This document shows positions 8,291 to 16,592 of a stretch of 64,000 nt of DNA, one piece after another. Positions within the stretch are counted from its first letter, which is position 1. Every line of letters starts with the position of its first letter. Source of the stretch: Fibrella aquatilis (GTDB lineage: Bacteria; Bacteroidota; Bacteroidia; Cytophagales; Spirosomataceae); the NCBI RefSeq assembly GCF_017353255.1, contig NZ_JAFMYU010000001.1:310001-374000 (forward strand), written 5' to 3'. The translations under genes were made by a program, and so were the position numbers. The notes under the pieces are model-generated. The model ran no database searches. It was not told the origin of the DNA and was given only the letters and a program-made list of their open reading frames with translations.

Positions 8291-8389
8291 GAGTGATGAG
8301 TGATGAGCGGTAAGTGATGAGTTTGCTTACGCCAGCGTATTGCTGTTGCGTAAGCAAACTCATCACTTACCGCTCATCACTCATCACTC
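8291..8389. repeat. Long perfect hairpin between grpE and dnaJ
   Basis: Arms 8291-8332 and 8348-8389 are perfect over 42 bp with a 15-nt loop. They are built of GTGATGA/GTAAGTG-type 7-bp words and capped by GTTTGCTTACGC. It lies inside a presumed operon, so it may set the grpE:dnaJ transcript ratio. Confidence 0.95.
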
Positions 8390-8391
8390 AT

Positions 8392-8988
8392 TTATGCTCC
8401 TATAATCACCTTTGCGTAGCGGATCACTTTGTCGTTGAGGAGGTAGCCTTTTTCGATTTCGTCGATCACCTTGCCTTTCATGTCATCGGTTGGGGCGGGG
8501 AATTGCGTCACTGACTCGTGAAGGTCGGCGTTGAACACCTCGCCTTTGCTGGTCATCGGTTTCAAGCCTTTTGCCTCCAGCGTTTTGGCCAACTTGCTAT
8601 AAATCAGCTGAATACCTTCCAGGGCCGCGTTCACGTCTTTGGCGTTGGCCAGCGACGGCATCGCCCGCTCGAAATCATCGACTACGGGCAGCAGAGCCAA
8701 TAGCAGGCTTTCGTTGGCGTTGGTGATCAGGTCTAGTTTTTCCTTAGCCGTACGCCGACGGAAGTTCTCGAAGTCGGCGTAGAGGCGCAGGTATTTATCC
8801 TTCAACACCGCCAGTTCAGAACCCACCGGCTCGGTTGGTTCGGCTTCCGTGGCTTCGTCGGCGGGCGTAGTTTGCTCCGCGTCGTCGGTCACGCCACCGT
8901 TGATGGTCTCGGCGGTTTCAGTATCGATGTTTTCGGTTGAGTTGTCAGTTGCCGACGGCTGATCGTCGATGAAGTCTTTATTTTCCAT
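8392..8988 (-). CDS. grpE: Nucleotide exchange factor GrpE
   Basis: It encodes 198 residues, normal for GrpE. An acidic, disordered N-terminal region (about residues 1-60, rich in Glu, Asp and Thr) precedes a long coiled coil (LKDKYLRLYADFENFRRRTAKEK) and a C-terminal beta domain with the family pattern LHESVTQFPAP followed by GYLLNDKVIRYAKVIIG. GrpE releases ADP from DnaK so that the chaperone can cycle with DnaJ. It precedes dnaJ in the same direction, separated by a 42-bp-arm hairpin. No CIRCE-type operator was recognised upstream. Confidence 0.97.
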   Translation of the reverse strand: MENKDFIDDQPSATDNSTENIDTETAETINGGVTDDAEQTTPADEATEAEPTEPVGSELAVLKDKYLRLYADFENFRRRTAKEKLDLITNANESLLLALLPVVDDFERAMPSLANAKDVNAALEGIQLIYSKLAKTLEAKGLKPMTSKGEVFNADLHESVTQFPAPTDDMKGKVIDEIEKGYLLNDKVIRYAKVIIGA

Positions 8989-9088
8989 ACCTACAGGTCG
9001 TATTGTTCCTTAATTCGGGTTGCATTCCTACGCGCAAAACAAGTACCAAATTGTTTCTGACTGACAAGATGACAGCTTGGCGTGAACA

Positions 9089-9124
9089 CAAAAAAGCCGT
9101 CCCTCAATGCGGAGACGGCTTTTC
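9089..9124 (-). terminator. Terminator between the barrel receptor gene and grpE
   Basis: AAAAAGCCGTC and GACGGCTTTT form a stem with a 12-nt loop; A and T tracts on both sides allow use in either direction. It most likely ends the leftward transcript of the receptor gene. Confidence 0.75.
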
Positions 9125-9153
9125 GCCTAACCTAAACAAAAGGATTTAAAGGG

Positions 9154-9254
9154 AGTGGTAAGTGCTGAGTGGTAAGTGCTGAGTTTGCTTCCGCCCGCGT
9201 CCGGGCTACGCGGGCGGAAGCAAACTCAGCACTTACCACTCAGCACTTACCACT
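9154..9254. repeat. Long perfect hairpin, GTAAGTG/CTGAGTG words
   Basis: Arms 9154-9200 and 9208-9254 are perfect over 47 bp with a 7-nt loop. The word pair GTAAGTG-CTGAGTG is tandem, and the cap is GTTTGCTTCCGCCCGCG. The right arm overlaps the TAG stop codon of the barrel receptor gene (9253-9255). Confidence 0.95.
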
Positions 9255-11706
9255 AATTCCCTCCCTTCATCCGTGACTTCAGCTCATCCGCGCCGGTGTC
9301 GCGTTGGCGGGCGCCTTTTACGTTTTGGTTGCCGAAGCGGTAGGTGAACGAGGCCCGGATTACGCGGCTTTGCCAGAATGATTTTACCTGAAAGTCGATG
9401 TCCTGGAACTGCGCCTTACCCCTGAAATAGTTCGTCCAGAAGAGGTCGTTCATGTTCAGGCTGAAGCGCCCTTTTTTGTCCCACACCTGCTTTTGAATAC
9501 CCAATGAAAGTGCTCCCTGAGGGCGCATTTGGTAGAAACCATACACCCCCGCGCCATTGTAATAGCCCGACACTTCGAGTGTCATGGTCTTGCTGAGCGT
9601 GAAATTCTGGCTAGTGTAGGCGTTCCAGGATGTCTGTTGAAGGGTCAGTAACTCGTTGTTATAGAACGTTTTATATTGGTTGTAGAACGCTGATACGTTG
9701 GTTTGCATGGTCCACCATTTGGTCACGGGCAGGGGAAAGCTGAGCGTCAGGCTGAGGTTATCCTGGTGGTCGATGTTCTCGCTCGTGACAAAGGTCTTAT
9801 TCTCGGCGGCAATCTGCCGGGGCACCTCGTCGATAATGGCGTCGGAGATGCGGCTATAGGCCAGCGTGGTGATGAACGCCTGCTTATAGGTGTGCGTGAG
9901 CTGGAACGAATTGGTAAACTGCGGCCGCAGGTTGGGGTTACCCTGCTGGTAGGTGAAGGGGTCGAGGAAGAAAATGAACGGGTTGAGGTTCTGATAGTTA
10001 GGCCGGTCGATGCGGCGGCTGTAGTTGAACGACAAGGCGTTGCTCGAGTCGAGTTGCTGGGTGATGAACAGGCTCGGAAACAGGTTGGTGTAGTTGCGGC
10101 TCCGCACGTCGCCCAGCGTGACCGAGTTGCCCACCGAGTTGGTGTGTTCTAGGCGCAGGCCCGTCTGTAGCTGCGTTTTCTTGCCTAGCGGGCGACTATA
10201 GTTGATGTAAGCCGCCGAGATGTTTTCCGTGTAAATAAATCGGTTCGAGCGGGTTAAGTCAACGGCCCAAGCGTCGGTTTTGGTTTCAAACGTCAGGTTA
10301 TTGTCCGACTCTACGCGGCTGGCTTTCAGGCCCGTTTCCCATTTGCCCTTGCCCATGGGATAGGCGTAATCTACCTTACCAACCAGAATCTGAATGGCCG
10401 ACGGCATACCGTTCCGCACCGAATCCGGGCGACCCGACACGGCTCCGTCGGGTGTAAAGAACTGCGTACCCAGCACATTCCGCGACTGTCCATCGTAGGT
10501 CACGTAGTCCACGTCGGCGCTCAGTTCGTGGCCTTTGTCGTTGAAAAGGTGCTTGGCATTGAGGTTGTAATTCAGGTTGGTTAGGTTGGCTTTGATGGTG
10601 TTGCCGGTGGTGAAACGGCGCGTTACGGTCAGTTGCTCGTTTAGAATATCGGCGTTGCTGATGCCGCTCGGCTGGCTTTCGTTTTCCACAAAACCGCTTA
10701 CCAGGGCACCCAGGGTTGTTTTTTTGGAAACAGACCAGTCGATACCCGCTTTGAAATTGTGGCTCAGGCTCTGGCTGATTCGCGCCGACCGCTGATCGAA
10801 GTACGTGACCTGCCCGTTGTAGGGAATACGGCGGTAGATGTCGTTGCGATTGAAATTGTTGTAGTTGCCGTAGCTGTAGTTGCCAAACAGATTCACCTGC
10901 CCCACGCGGTGGTTTAGGGTCAGCGACGAGGTCATGCGCCCCCGGCCGTTGGGTTGCAGCGCCTGACCAGCCCCCACCGTCACGGTGCCGTTGGTGCCAA
11001 AGTTTTTGTTTTTCTTGAACCGGATATTGATAATGCCGGAGTTGCCCGCCGCGTCGTATTTGGCCGATGGGTTGGTGATGACCTCAATCTTCTCGACGTT
11101 GTCCGACGGCGTGTTGCGCAGCAGGTTCATCAACTCCTGCGTAGACAGGTACGACCGCTTGCCGTCTATTTCGACAATCACGCCACCCTTACCCCGCACT
11201 TTGATGGCCTCGTTCTGCTGATCGACGGTGACGCCGGGGGCTTTCTCGAGCACTTCCAGCAGCGTATTCCCCGCCGACACCACGCTATTTTCTACGTTGA
11301 CTACCGTGCGGTCTACCTGCTGTTCGATGAATGGCTTGCGGGCGGTCACGGTCAGTTCAGCCAGCTTTTTTGTTTCCTCGGCCAGTTGAATAGGGGGGAG
11401 TTGAACGGTTTGATGGACTTCGTCAATGACAATGAGGTCGCTGTAGGCCTTGGCATAGCCCACTTGCTGCGCCGAGATCCGGTACGTCCCCATAGCCACC
11501 CGCTCGAAGGCATACGCCCCGGCTGCGTCGGCTACCGCGCCTTTCACCAGGCTTGAATCAGTCGATTTTATTAGCATCAATGTGCTGAATTCCAACGGTT
11601 TGCCTGCTGTTTGTACAACATTGCCACTGATAGCGCCGATTGTTTGCGCCGACAGGCTAGGCACGATAAACAGGTAGAAGACGAGGGCCAGGTAAATGAA
11701 TTTCAT
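9253..11706 (-). CDS. Outer-membrane beta-barrel receptor (CarboxypepD_reg + plug + barrel)
   Basis: 817 residues with a signal peptide (MKFIYLALVFYLFIVPSLSAQ). Residues 22-110 form a carboxypeptidase regulatory-like domain (GAISGNVVQTAGKPLEFSTL, TYRISAQQVGY). A TonB-dependent plug follows at about 115-225 (LLEVLEKAPGVTVDQ, GGVIVEIDGKR, VEKIEVITNPSAKYDAAG). The rest is a large barrel of the outer-membrane beta-barrel family 3 type, with LNPFIFFLDPFTYQQGNPNLRPQ-like repeats near residue 575. Members reside in the outer membrane and many are TonB-linked, but the substrate is not evident and no SusD partner is adjacent. The stop codon lies in a hairpin repeat arm. Confidence 0.9.
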   Translation of the reverse strand: MKFIYLALVFYLFIVPSLSAQTIGAISGNVVQTAGKPLEFSTLMLIKSTDSSLVKGAVADAAGAYAFERVAMGTYRISAQQVGYAKAYSDLIVIDEVHQTVQLPPIQLAEETKKLAELTVTARKPFIEQQVDRTVVNVENSVVSAGNTLLEVLEKAPGVTVDQQNEAIKVRGKGGVIVEIDGKRSYLSTQELMNLLRNTPSDNVEKIEVITNPSAKYDAAGNSGIINIRFKKNKNFGTNGTVTVGAGQALQPNGRGRMTSSLTLNHRVGQVNLFGNYSYGNYNNFNRNDIYRRIPYNGQVTYFDQRSARISQSLSHNFKAGIDWSVSKKTTLGALVSGFVENESQPSGISNADILNEQLTVTRRFTTGNTIKANLTNLNYNLNAKHLFNDKGHELSADVDYVTYDGQSRNVLGTQFFTPDGAVSGRPDSVRNGMPSAIQILVGKVDYAYPMGKGKWETGLKASRVESDNNLTFETKTDAWAVDLTRSNRFIYTENISAAYINYSRPLGKKTQLQTGLRLEHTNSVGNSVTLGDVRSRNYTNLFPSLFITQQLDSSNALSFNYSRRIDRPNYQNLNPFIFFLDPFTYQQGNPNLRPQFTNSFQLTHTYKQAFITTLAYSRISDAIIDEVPRQIAAENKTFVTSENIDHQDNLSLTLSFPLPVTKWWTMQTNVSAFYNQYKTFYNNELLTLQQTSWNAYTSQNFTLSKTMTLEVSGYYNGAGVYGFYQMRPQGALSLGIQKQVWDKKGRFSLNMNDLFWTNYFRGKAQFQDIDFQVKSFWQSRVIRASFTYRFGNQNVKGARQRDTGADELKSRMKGGN

Positions 11707-11874
11707 AAGGTTGATCTGAACGAATGGATGTGCTTTCGCTGATTAATGGAATAAAAATACAGTACTGTGTACTGCATAGTACCTGATCTTACACGAGCGG
11801 TTGTCAGGCTCGGTTTAACGGTTTGCACTACTAACTGTATGGATGCAGTCGGCCTGGCTTGGGTTGCATGGTAT

Positions 11875-11905
11875 GAAAAAAGCGCACCCAGATTAGGCAC
11901 GCTTT
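11875..11905 (-). terminator. Terminator of the SMP-30-like gene
   Basis: On the minus strand AAGCGTGCC pairs with GGGTGCGCTT (two G-U wobbles) around TAATCT and runs into six T. It starts 33 bases after the lactonase gene stop. Confidence 0.7.
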
Positions 11906-11937
11906 ACCAGAATAGGCAGGGGAGGGGCTATTAGGCG

Positions 11938-12807
11938 TTAGTCTACTTTATAAGCCACTATTGTATTACCAAAAAACGTAGGCACCAGCAGTAGCTTTTT
12001 GCCCCGGATGTAGGTGATGTCGGCTGCGCTGACCTTGGCCGGGCGGGTATCGAGCAGTTGCTGCTTGGTGCCGTCTTTTTCCACGAAAAACACCTGTCCG
12101 TTCCAGTCAGAGACGAAATAGCCTTTTTTGCCATCGTTTATGATACCGTCGGTAGCGGCCATACCGTCGGCGATGGTGGTGATGGCCTGCGTGCCTACGT
12201 TTATGGAGCGGAGCGCACCAATTTTGGTGCTGCCAACGAGGAGGTTGTCATTATCTATCGCCAGCAGCCCGTTCGGTTTGTTTAGTTGTTCACCATGTAG
12301 CCAGACGGTCCAGGCACCGTCTTTGAGGCGGTAAATCTTGTCGAAGCGGCTATCCGACACGTAGACAGTGCCGTTGGGGCTGACGGCGACATCGTTGAGA
12401 AACGAATTTTTCGGATCCACGGCATCATACGTTTTCTCTACCTGCCCCGTTTCGGCGTTGAGTTCCAGCAGCCGGTAGACGTCTGTCACGTAGAGTTTAC
12501 CCCGGTGAACGGCCATGCCTTTGGGCGCGTTGAGGCCCGTTGCCCAGTTTAGTTTGCGCAGGGTGCCGTCGAGGTTGAGTTGCGAAATGAAGCCATTGCC
12601 GTCCAGTGCATCAGATTTTCCCTCAATATTCGCTACAAAAAGTACGTCTTGTGCGGCATCATACAGCACCGATTCGGGCACGCGCAGGGTGGTATCGGAC
12701 TCCCAGAGCTTGGTCAGCCGTTTGGGTTTTGGTTTAGCCGTGGCGGCAGAGCAGCTTAGACAGATACCCAGCAACAGGGTAGTAACTGAAACGAAAGGAG
12801 CAGTCAT
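11938..12807 (-). CDS. SMP-30/gluconolactonase-like secreted protein
   Basis: 289 residues with an N-terminal signal (MTAPFVSVTTLLLGICLSCSA) whose LSCS could be a lipobox. The rest is a six-bladed beta-propeller of the SMP-30/gluconolactonase/LRE type: PESVLYDAAQDVLFVANIEG, LNAPKGMAVHRGKLYVTD, FLNDVAVSPNGTVYVSDS, LNKPNGLLAIDNDNLLVG and DGIINDGKKGYFVSDW supply the repeated Asn/Asp metal-site blades. Family members hydrolyse sugar lactones using a divalent metal; whether this one is catalytic is unknown. The ATG at 12807 is chosen over 12852 because it opens directly on the signal peptide. Probably monocistronic, with its own terminator. Confidence 0.82.
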   Translation of the reverse strand: MTAPFVSVTTLLLGICLSCSAATAKPKPKRLTKLWESDTTLRVPESVLYDAAQDVLFVANIEGKSDALDGNGFISQLNLDGTLRKLNWATGLNAPKGMAVHRGKLYVTDVYRLLELNAETGQVEKTYDAVDPKNSFLNDVAVSPNGTVYVSDSRFDKIYRLKDGAWTVWLHGEQLNKPNGLLAIDNDNLLVGSTKIGALRSINVGTQAITTIADGMAATDGIINDGKKGYFVSDWNGQVFFVEKDGTKQQLLDTRPAKVSAADITYIRGKKLLLVPTFFGNTIVAYKVD

Positions 12808-13010
12808 CGGGTAGTTTTTGGCAAAGCAACAACCGCCCAACCGGCCCTGCAACCCCTACGATAGGTTGACCTTTTTTATGGCTAAAAAATGGCCTCGTTT
12901 TTGCAAATGAGCTACATAGGGTCGAACCAATATAGGACCCCTTGACCAGACGTTATCGACAGGCGTATTAAATTTTTCTTAGATTCATCTCAATCAGAAA
13001 CAATCTCATA

Positions 13011-13259
13011 ATGAACGGGTTAAATCCCTGCCAATCTGATCAAATCAAGCCAGCTATGTATTCTTCTTCCTACCCGACGGCTATTTCAGCCTGCCTTAAA
13101 GAAAGCACCCGCGACTTGGTCCGGCTGCAACAACGTTATGACCCATCTGACGAATTATTATGGGCATTTTTCAACGCACGCGTCCTGATGAATGAGCCTA
13201 TCGCCGTCGATGATTTCGTTCAGCAAGCCTACGCGGGTAGTGAAAGAGTGAAAGAGTGA
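13011..13259 (+). CDS. Hypothetical small protein
   Basis: An 82-residue reading frame of unknown function, mostly helical by composition, with YPTAISACLKESTRDLVRLQQRYDPSDELLWAFFNAR. It is preceded by about 200 bases without other features. A later ATG at 13056 is an alternative start. The last six codons and the stop (SERVKE) are supplied by the GTGAAAGA repeat of the following hairpin, so the true ancestral C terminus may have been overwritten. It could be expressed with the DUF937-OmpA gene 130 bases downstream. Confidence 0.5.
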   Translation: MNGLNPCQSDQIKPAMYSSSYPTAISACLKESTRDLVRLQQRYDPSDELLWAFFNARVLMNEPIAVDDFVQQAYAGSERVKE

Positions 13260-13324
13260 AAGAGTGTAAGAGTGTACTCCTGCGCCATCCACTCTTTCGC
13301 ACTTTCACTCTTTCGCTCTTTCAC
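13239..13324. repeat. Imperfect hairpin of 8-bp GTGAAAGA words
   Basis: Left arm 13239-13274 is GTGAAAGA repeated about four times, then GTGTAAGA; right arm 13290-13324 is its imperfect inverse. The period is 8, unlike most copies in the window. The head is short (TACTCCTGCGCCATC). Confidence 0.85.
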
Positions 13325-13388
13325 CACCCGACGAACATTCCAAGCTGCCCTGGGGTTGATATGCCAGATTCACCACACGAGATGATTT

Positions 13389-14765
13389 ATGGCGCTCAAC
13401 TTACTTACCTACATCAAATCGCAGTTTACGGCTTCGGTTATTGACCAGCTTGGCGAACGGCTGGGCGAAACGCCCGCGCACACCTCGGCTGCTGTAGCGG
13501 CTATTATTCCTACCGTGCTGGGCACGCTGGCCAAGCGCACCCAGTCGGTGTCTGACGCCGATGGCATCGTCGATGTCTTACGGTCGGGCACGTATAGCAA
13601 GGAAGCCACTCCCTTCGATATTAGTCAGGTGACCGATACGGCCGCCGAAACCCAGACCGCCGTCTCGTCGGGCGATGCGTTTGTGCATCAGTTGTTTCCT
13701 AACCAACTCGATCAGGTGGCTGAGCAGATTGCCCGGTTCAGCGGTATAAACCGGGTGTCGGCACATACACTGATCGACCTGGTGGGGTCGGTGCTAAAAG
13801 GGATGCTGGGGCGGCAAACGCTCGAAAATGGCCTCACCGGCCTCAATCTGCACACCATCGTGGCTGGTCAGGTCGACGAGATCCGGGCGGGTATGCCTGC
13901 CGGGCTGGCTTCGCTGGGAACGTTGCTGGGGTTCGACAAGCTGCCCGGCTCGGCTTCGGATAAAGAGGCGCAGAGTGTGACCAATTTCATGAGCACCCCC
14001 ACCAACCCCGATTTGCCCAAAAGTCCGCTGGTGGAGCGCGAACACGAAAACACCAACTGGCTTCGGTGGGCGCTCATTGCCGTGGGGGCACTCATCCTGT
14101 TCCTGATTGTGCAGAAATGCCGCGAACCGGAGTCAAGCACCGAGGGCGTTTTCACCGACACCACGGCCCGATCGGAGCCAGCCAGCCAGGAGGACTCAGC
14201 CACCCGACGGAAAAACATCGAGCAATCGAACGGGTCAACGCAGGATACGGCGCGGGGTCCGTTCAAAACCACCGTGGGTACCGGTAGCGGCATGGTGGGC
14301 GATACCACCGCGGGCACTACCAAGCAGGTGGAACTACCCGGCGGCCGGAAGCTGAACGTGCTGGAGAACTCGTTCAACGCGAACCTGGCCGGGTTCATGG
14401 CGGGTAAATCGCGCCCGGTGCCGCGTACGTTCACGTTTGAAAACCTAATGTTCGACACCAATTCGGCCCGGATCACGAAAGAATCGCAGCCCAACGTCAA
14501 CGACCTGATCGAGATCATGAAGGCTTACCCCACGTTGCAGATTAATATTCAGGGCCATACCGACAATACGGGTGATGCCGCCGTTAACAAAAAACTGTCG
14601 CTGGAGCGGGCCAATGCCGTGAAAGACGCCCTAACCGCTGCCGGTATCTCGGCCACCCGCGTCACGTCACAGGGCTACGGTGCCGAAAAACCCACCGCCA
14701 CCAACGACACCGCCGAAGGCCGCCAGAAAAACCGACGCATCGATGTGGTGGTAGCGAAGTTGTAG
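13389..14765 (+). CDS. DUF937 - OmpA fusion protein
   Basis: 458 residues in three parts. Residues 1-205 are a DUF937-type helical domain (MALNLLTYIKSQFTASVIDQ, AIIPTVLGTLAKR, LIDLVGSVLKGMLG). One transmembrane helix lies near 223-242 (WLRWALIAVGALILFLIVQK). After a Ser/Thr-rich linker, residues 345-458 form an OmpA-like peptidoglycan-binding domain (FENLMFDTNSARITKES, INIQGHTDNTGD, LSLERANAVKDAL, GYGAEKPTATN, NRRIDVVV). The helix would place the OmpA part in the periplasm, tying the inner membrane to peptidoglycan with the DUF937 part in the cytoplasm. The start is tentative, as no ribosome-binding site is visible. Confidence 0.85.
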   Translation: MALNLLTYIKSQFTASVIDQLGERLGETPAHTSAAVAAIIPTVLGTLAKRTQSVSDADGIVDVLRSGTYSKEATPFDISQVTDTAAETQTAVSSGDAFVHQLFPNQLDQVAEQIARFSGINRVSAHTLIDLVGSVLKGMLGRQTLENGLTGLNLHTIVAGQVDEIRAGMPAGLASLGTLLGFDKLPGSASDKEAQSVTNFMSTPTNPDLPKSPLVEREHENTNWLRWALIAVGALILFLIVQKCREPESSTEGVFTDTTARSEPASQEDSATRRKNIEQSNGSTQDTARGPFKTTVGTGSGMVGDTTAGTTKQVELPGGRKLNVLENSFNANLAGFMAGKSRPVPRTFTFENLMFDTNSARITKESQPNVNDLIEIMKAYPTLQINIQGHTDNTGDAAVNKKLSLERANAVKDALTAAGISATRVTSQGYGAEKPTATNDTAEGRQKNRRIDVVVAKL

Positions 14766-14770
14766 GTTGA

Positions 14771-14811
14771 GTCGATAGTCAGTAGTCGACTGCCGACTAT
14801 TGACTATCGAC
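14771..14811. repeat. Short hairpin of GTCGATA/GTCAGTA 7-bp words
   Basis: Arms 14771-14788 and 14794-14811 match at 17 of 18 positions. The short head is ACTGC. It follows the OmpA gene stop by 6 bases and may serve as terminator, though it lacks a T tract. Confidence 0.85.
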
Positions 14812-14844
14812 TTCCTATCTTGCACGGCCAATTAGCGCCTTTCT

Positions 14845-15732
14845 ATGTTTGTCAATGCCATCGACCGCGTCGATCCGTTTACCCGTCCTATCCACTCTAT
14901 TTTACGGCTGTTTGGCCATAATGAAATTGTACCCGGTTCAGCCACGCTTTTTTTTGTCAATGAGCAGGCCTGTGCCGTTACCTGCAAGCACGTAGCCGAG
15001 CTAATTGCCCAGTCAGATGCCATTTTCCGGCATTATAACACCTTCCGGGCCGAATTGAGGCAGTTTCAGCGCGACCGTAATTACGCCACGATTCAGAAAA
15101 AGCTGGAAGAAAAATACCAGTTTAAGTCTGAAACGGTCATCCGCCTGCGGAACATGTTTATGAACTGCGTTGATCAGTTTTCGGAACTGAAAATAGACCT
15201 GCACCCCACCCAGGACCTGGCCATTCTACGGTTTATTGGCTATAATAAACTACTCTACAAAAGCCACGCCGTATTCCTGCGCGATAGCAGCCGCGTGCGC
15301 CCGGGCCGGACCCTCTGCCGGCTGGGCTACCCCTTCCCCGAATTCACCAACTACCTCTACAACGCCAAAACCGACGACATCGAATGGACCGTGGGCGGGC
15401 GCGAAACCACTCCTAAATTTCCCATCGACGGCATCGTAACGCGCTTACTGTCAGATAATGGCGCCGACGTGACGGGTATCGAGATGAGTACCCCCGGCCT
15501 GCGCGGCCAAAGCGGTGGCCCACTGTTCGACACCAACGGCGTGGTGTATGGGATGCAAACCGAAACCCGCCACCTGCACCTGGGCTTCGACATTGAAGAC
15601 CGGCAGGTGCTGGTGAATGGCCGCAAAGCCCGCGTCTCGAACTACCCGTTTCTCAACGTTGGGGCCTGCGTACACGTCGACGTGATCAAGCGATTCCTGG
15701 CCGACAATGGCGTGAATTACTTCGAGGAATAG
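14845..15732 (+). CDS. Trypsin-like serine protease (S1 family), cytoplasmic by prediction
   Basis: 295 residues with a chymotrypsin-fold signature: His49 in CKHV, an Asp in DLAILRF about residue 133, and the nucleophile Ser in RGQSGGPLFDTNGVVYGM near 227. No signal peptide or membrane segment is seen, which is unusual because DegP/HtrA and trypsin-like enzymes are normally exported, and no PDZ domain follows. An insertion of about 60 charged residues (55-115) separates the His and Asp blocks. The substrate is unknown. It starts 80 bases after the OmpA gene, past a short hairpin. Confidence 0.75.
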   Translation: MFVNAIDRVDPFTRPIHSILRLFGHNEIVPGSATLFFVNEQACAVTCKHVAELIAQSDAIFRHYNTFRAELRQFQRDRNYATIQKKLEEKYQFKSETVIRLRNMFMNCVDQFSELKIDLHPTQDLAILRFIGYNKLLYKSHAVFLRDSSRVRPGRTLCRLGYPFPEFTNYLYNAKTDDIEWTVGGRETTPKFPIDGIVTRLLSDNGADVTGIEMSTPGLRGQSGGPLFDTNGVVYGMQTETRHLHLGFDIEDRQVLVNGRKARVSNYPFLNVGACVHVDVIKRFLADNGVNYFEE

Positions 15733-15844
15733 GCGTTACTTACAGAAATCGTCCATTCACACCACCAAACGTTGGTGCTTACATACATTGGCAGGCGGGC
15801 AGTTTAAGGCTACGCTACTTTGGTTCCGTTAATAAGAACGAGCC

Positions 15845-16546
15845 ATGAAGCCAGCACACCAACGTACCGTATTGCGTGTTTTAGGAATGTTAAGTATTCT
15901 ACTGCCCGCTGTGCTCGTGGCGGGCACGGCAGCCCTTGACCATTGCACCGTTGTGCTGGCTTCGGTAAGTCATTACTACTACACGAGCATGAACCCCCTG
16001 TTTGTGGGCCTACTCTACGCAACAGGCTTGTTTTTGTTTCTCTACAAAGGTGATACCACCGCCCAAACGGCTACTACCCGGTTTGCTGCCGTCTGCGTGG
16101 TGGCCGTGGCCCTGCTGCCCACCTCCAACGATATTTATGGCTGTAGCACCCGTGCATACCAGCCTAACGCGCTGGGTGAGGAACTGCACAAGGCGTTTGC
16201 GGCCTTTTTTCTGTTAGCGATGTCGGTGCTGTTTTGTTTGTTTGCGCGGGAGAATGGCAGCCGTGACCGTCAGGCAAGATTCCGCAACCAAATCTATTAT
16301 ACCTGCGCTGCTACCATCGGCATCCTGGTGTTCACCATTGTGGCCCTGTCGAAACCCGATTGGTATGGGGGCGAAATCAGGCAGCGTTTGGTCGACTGGA
16401 CCACCGCTTACAAGCCCGTTTTTTGGCTGGAATGGCCTGCTTTCGTGGCCCTGGGCACGTCGTGGCTCATCAAAGGAGAATGGTTACTGGCCAACAGACC
16501 CACGTATCAGCAGCAACCAGTACTGACTGACGTGGAATTTGCTTAA
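15845..16546 (+). CDS. Hypothetical integral membrane protein, DUF998-like
   Basis: 233 residues with about six hydrophobic segments (near residues 10-30, 52-68, 82-96, 115-133, 157-175 and 197-212). Charged and aromatic loops such as SHYYYTSMNPLFVG, and LPTSNDIYGCSTRAYQPNALGEELHKAFA with its His before the fourth helix, resemble DUF998-type proteins. No catalytic role is known. It is followed 46 bases later by an acyltransferase gene in the same direction. Confidence 0.65.
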   Translation: MKPAHQRTVLRVLGMLSILLPAVLVAGTAALDHCTVVLASVSHYYYTSMNPLFVGLLYATGLFLFLYKGDTTAQTATTRFAAVCVVAVALLPTSNDIYGCSTRAYQPNALGEELHKAFAAFFLLAMSVLFCLFARENGSRDRQARFRNQIYYTCAATIGILVFTIVALSKPDWYGGEIRQRLVDWTTAYKPVFWLEWPAFVALGTSWLIKGEWLLANRPTYQQQPVLTDVEFA

Positions 16547-16592
16547 CGTTGCTTCATGGCCATCTACCAACTCCAAAACCTGACATACTACC

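Noticed and set aside
10954-11556. A 200-codon open frame on the plus strand inside the barrel receptor gene
   Set aside because: It is antisense to a gene with clear domains on the other strand, has an atypical Arg/His-rich composition and no family match; GC-rich codon positions of the real gene explain it.
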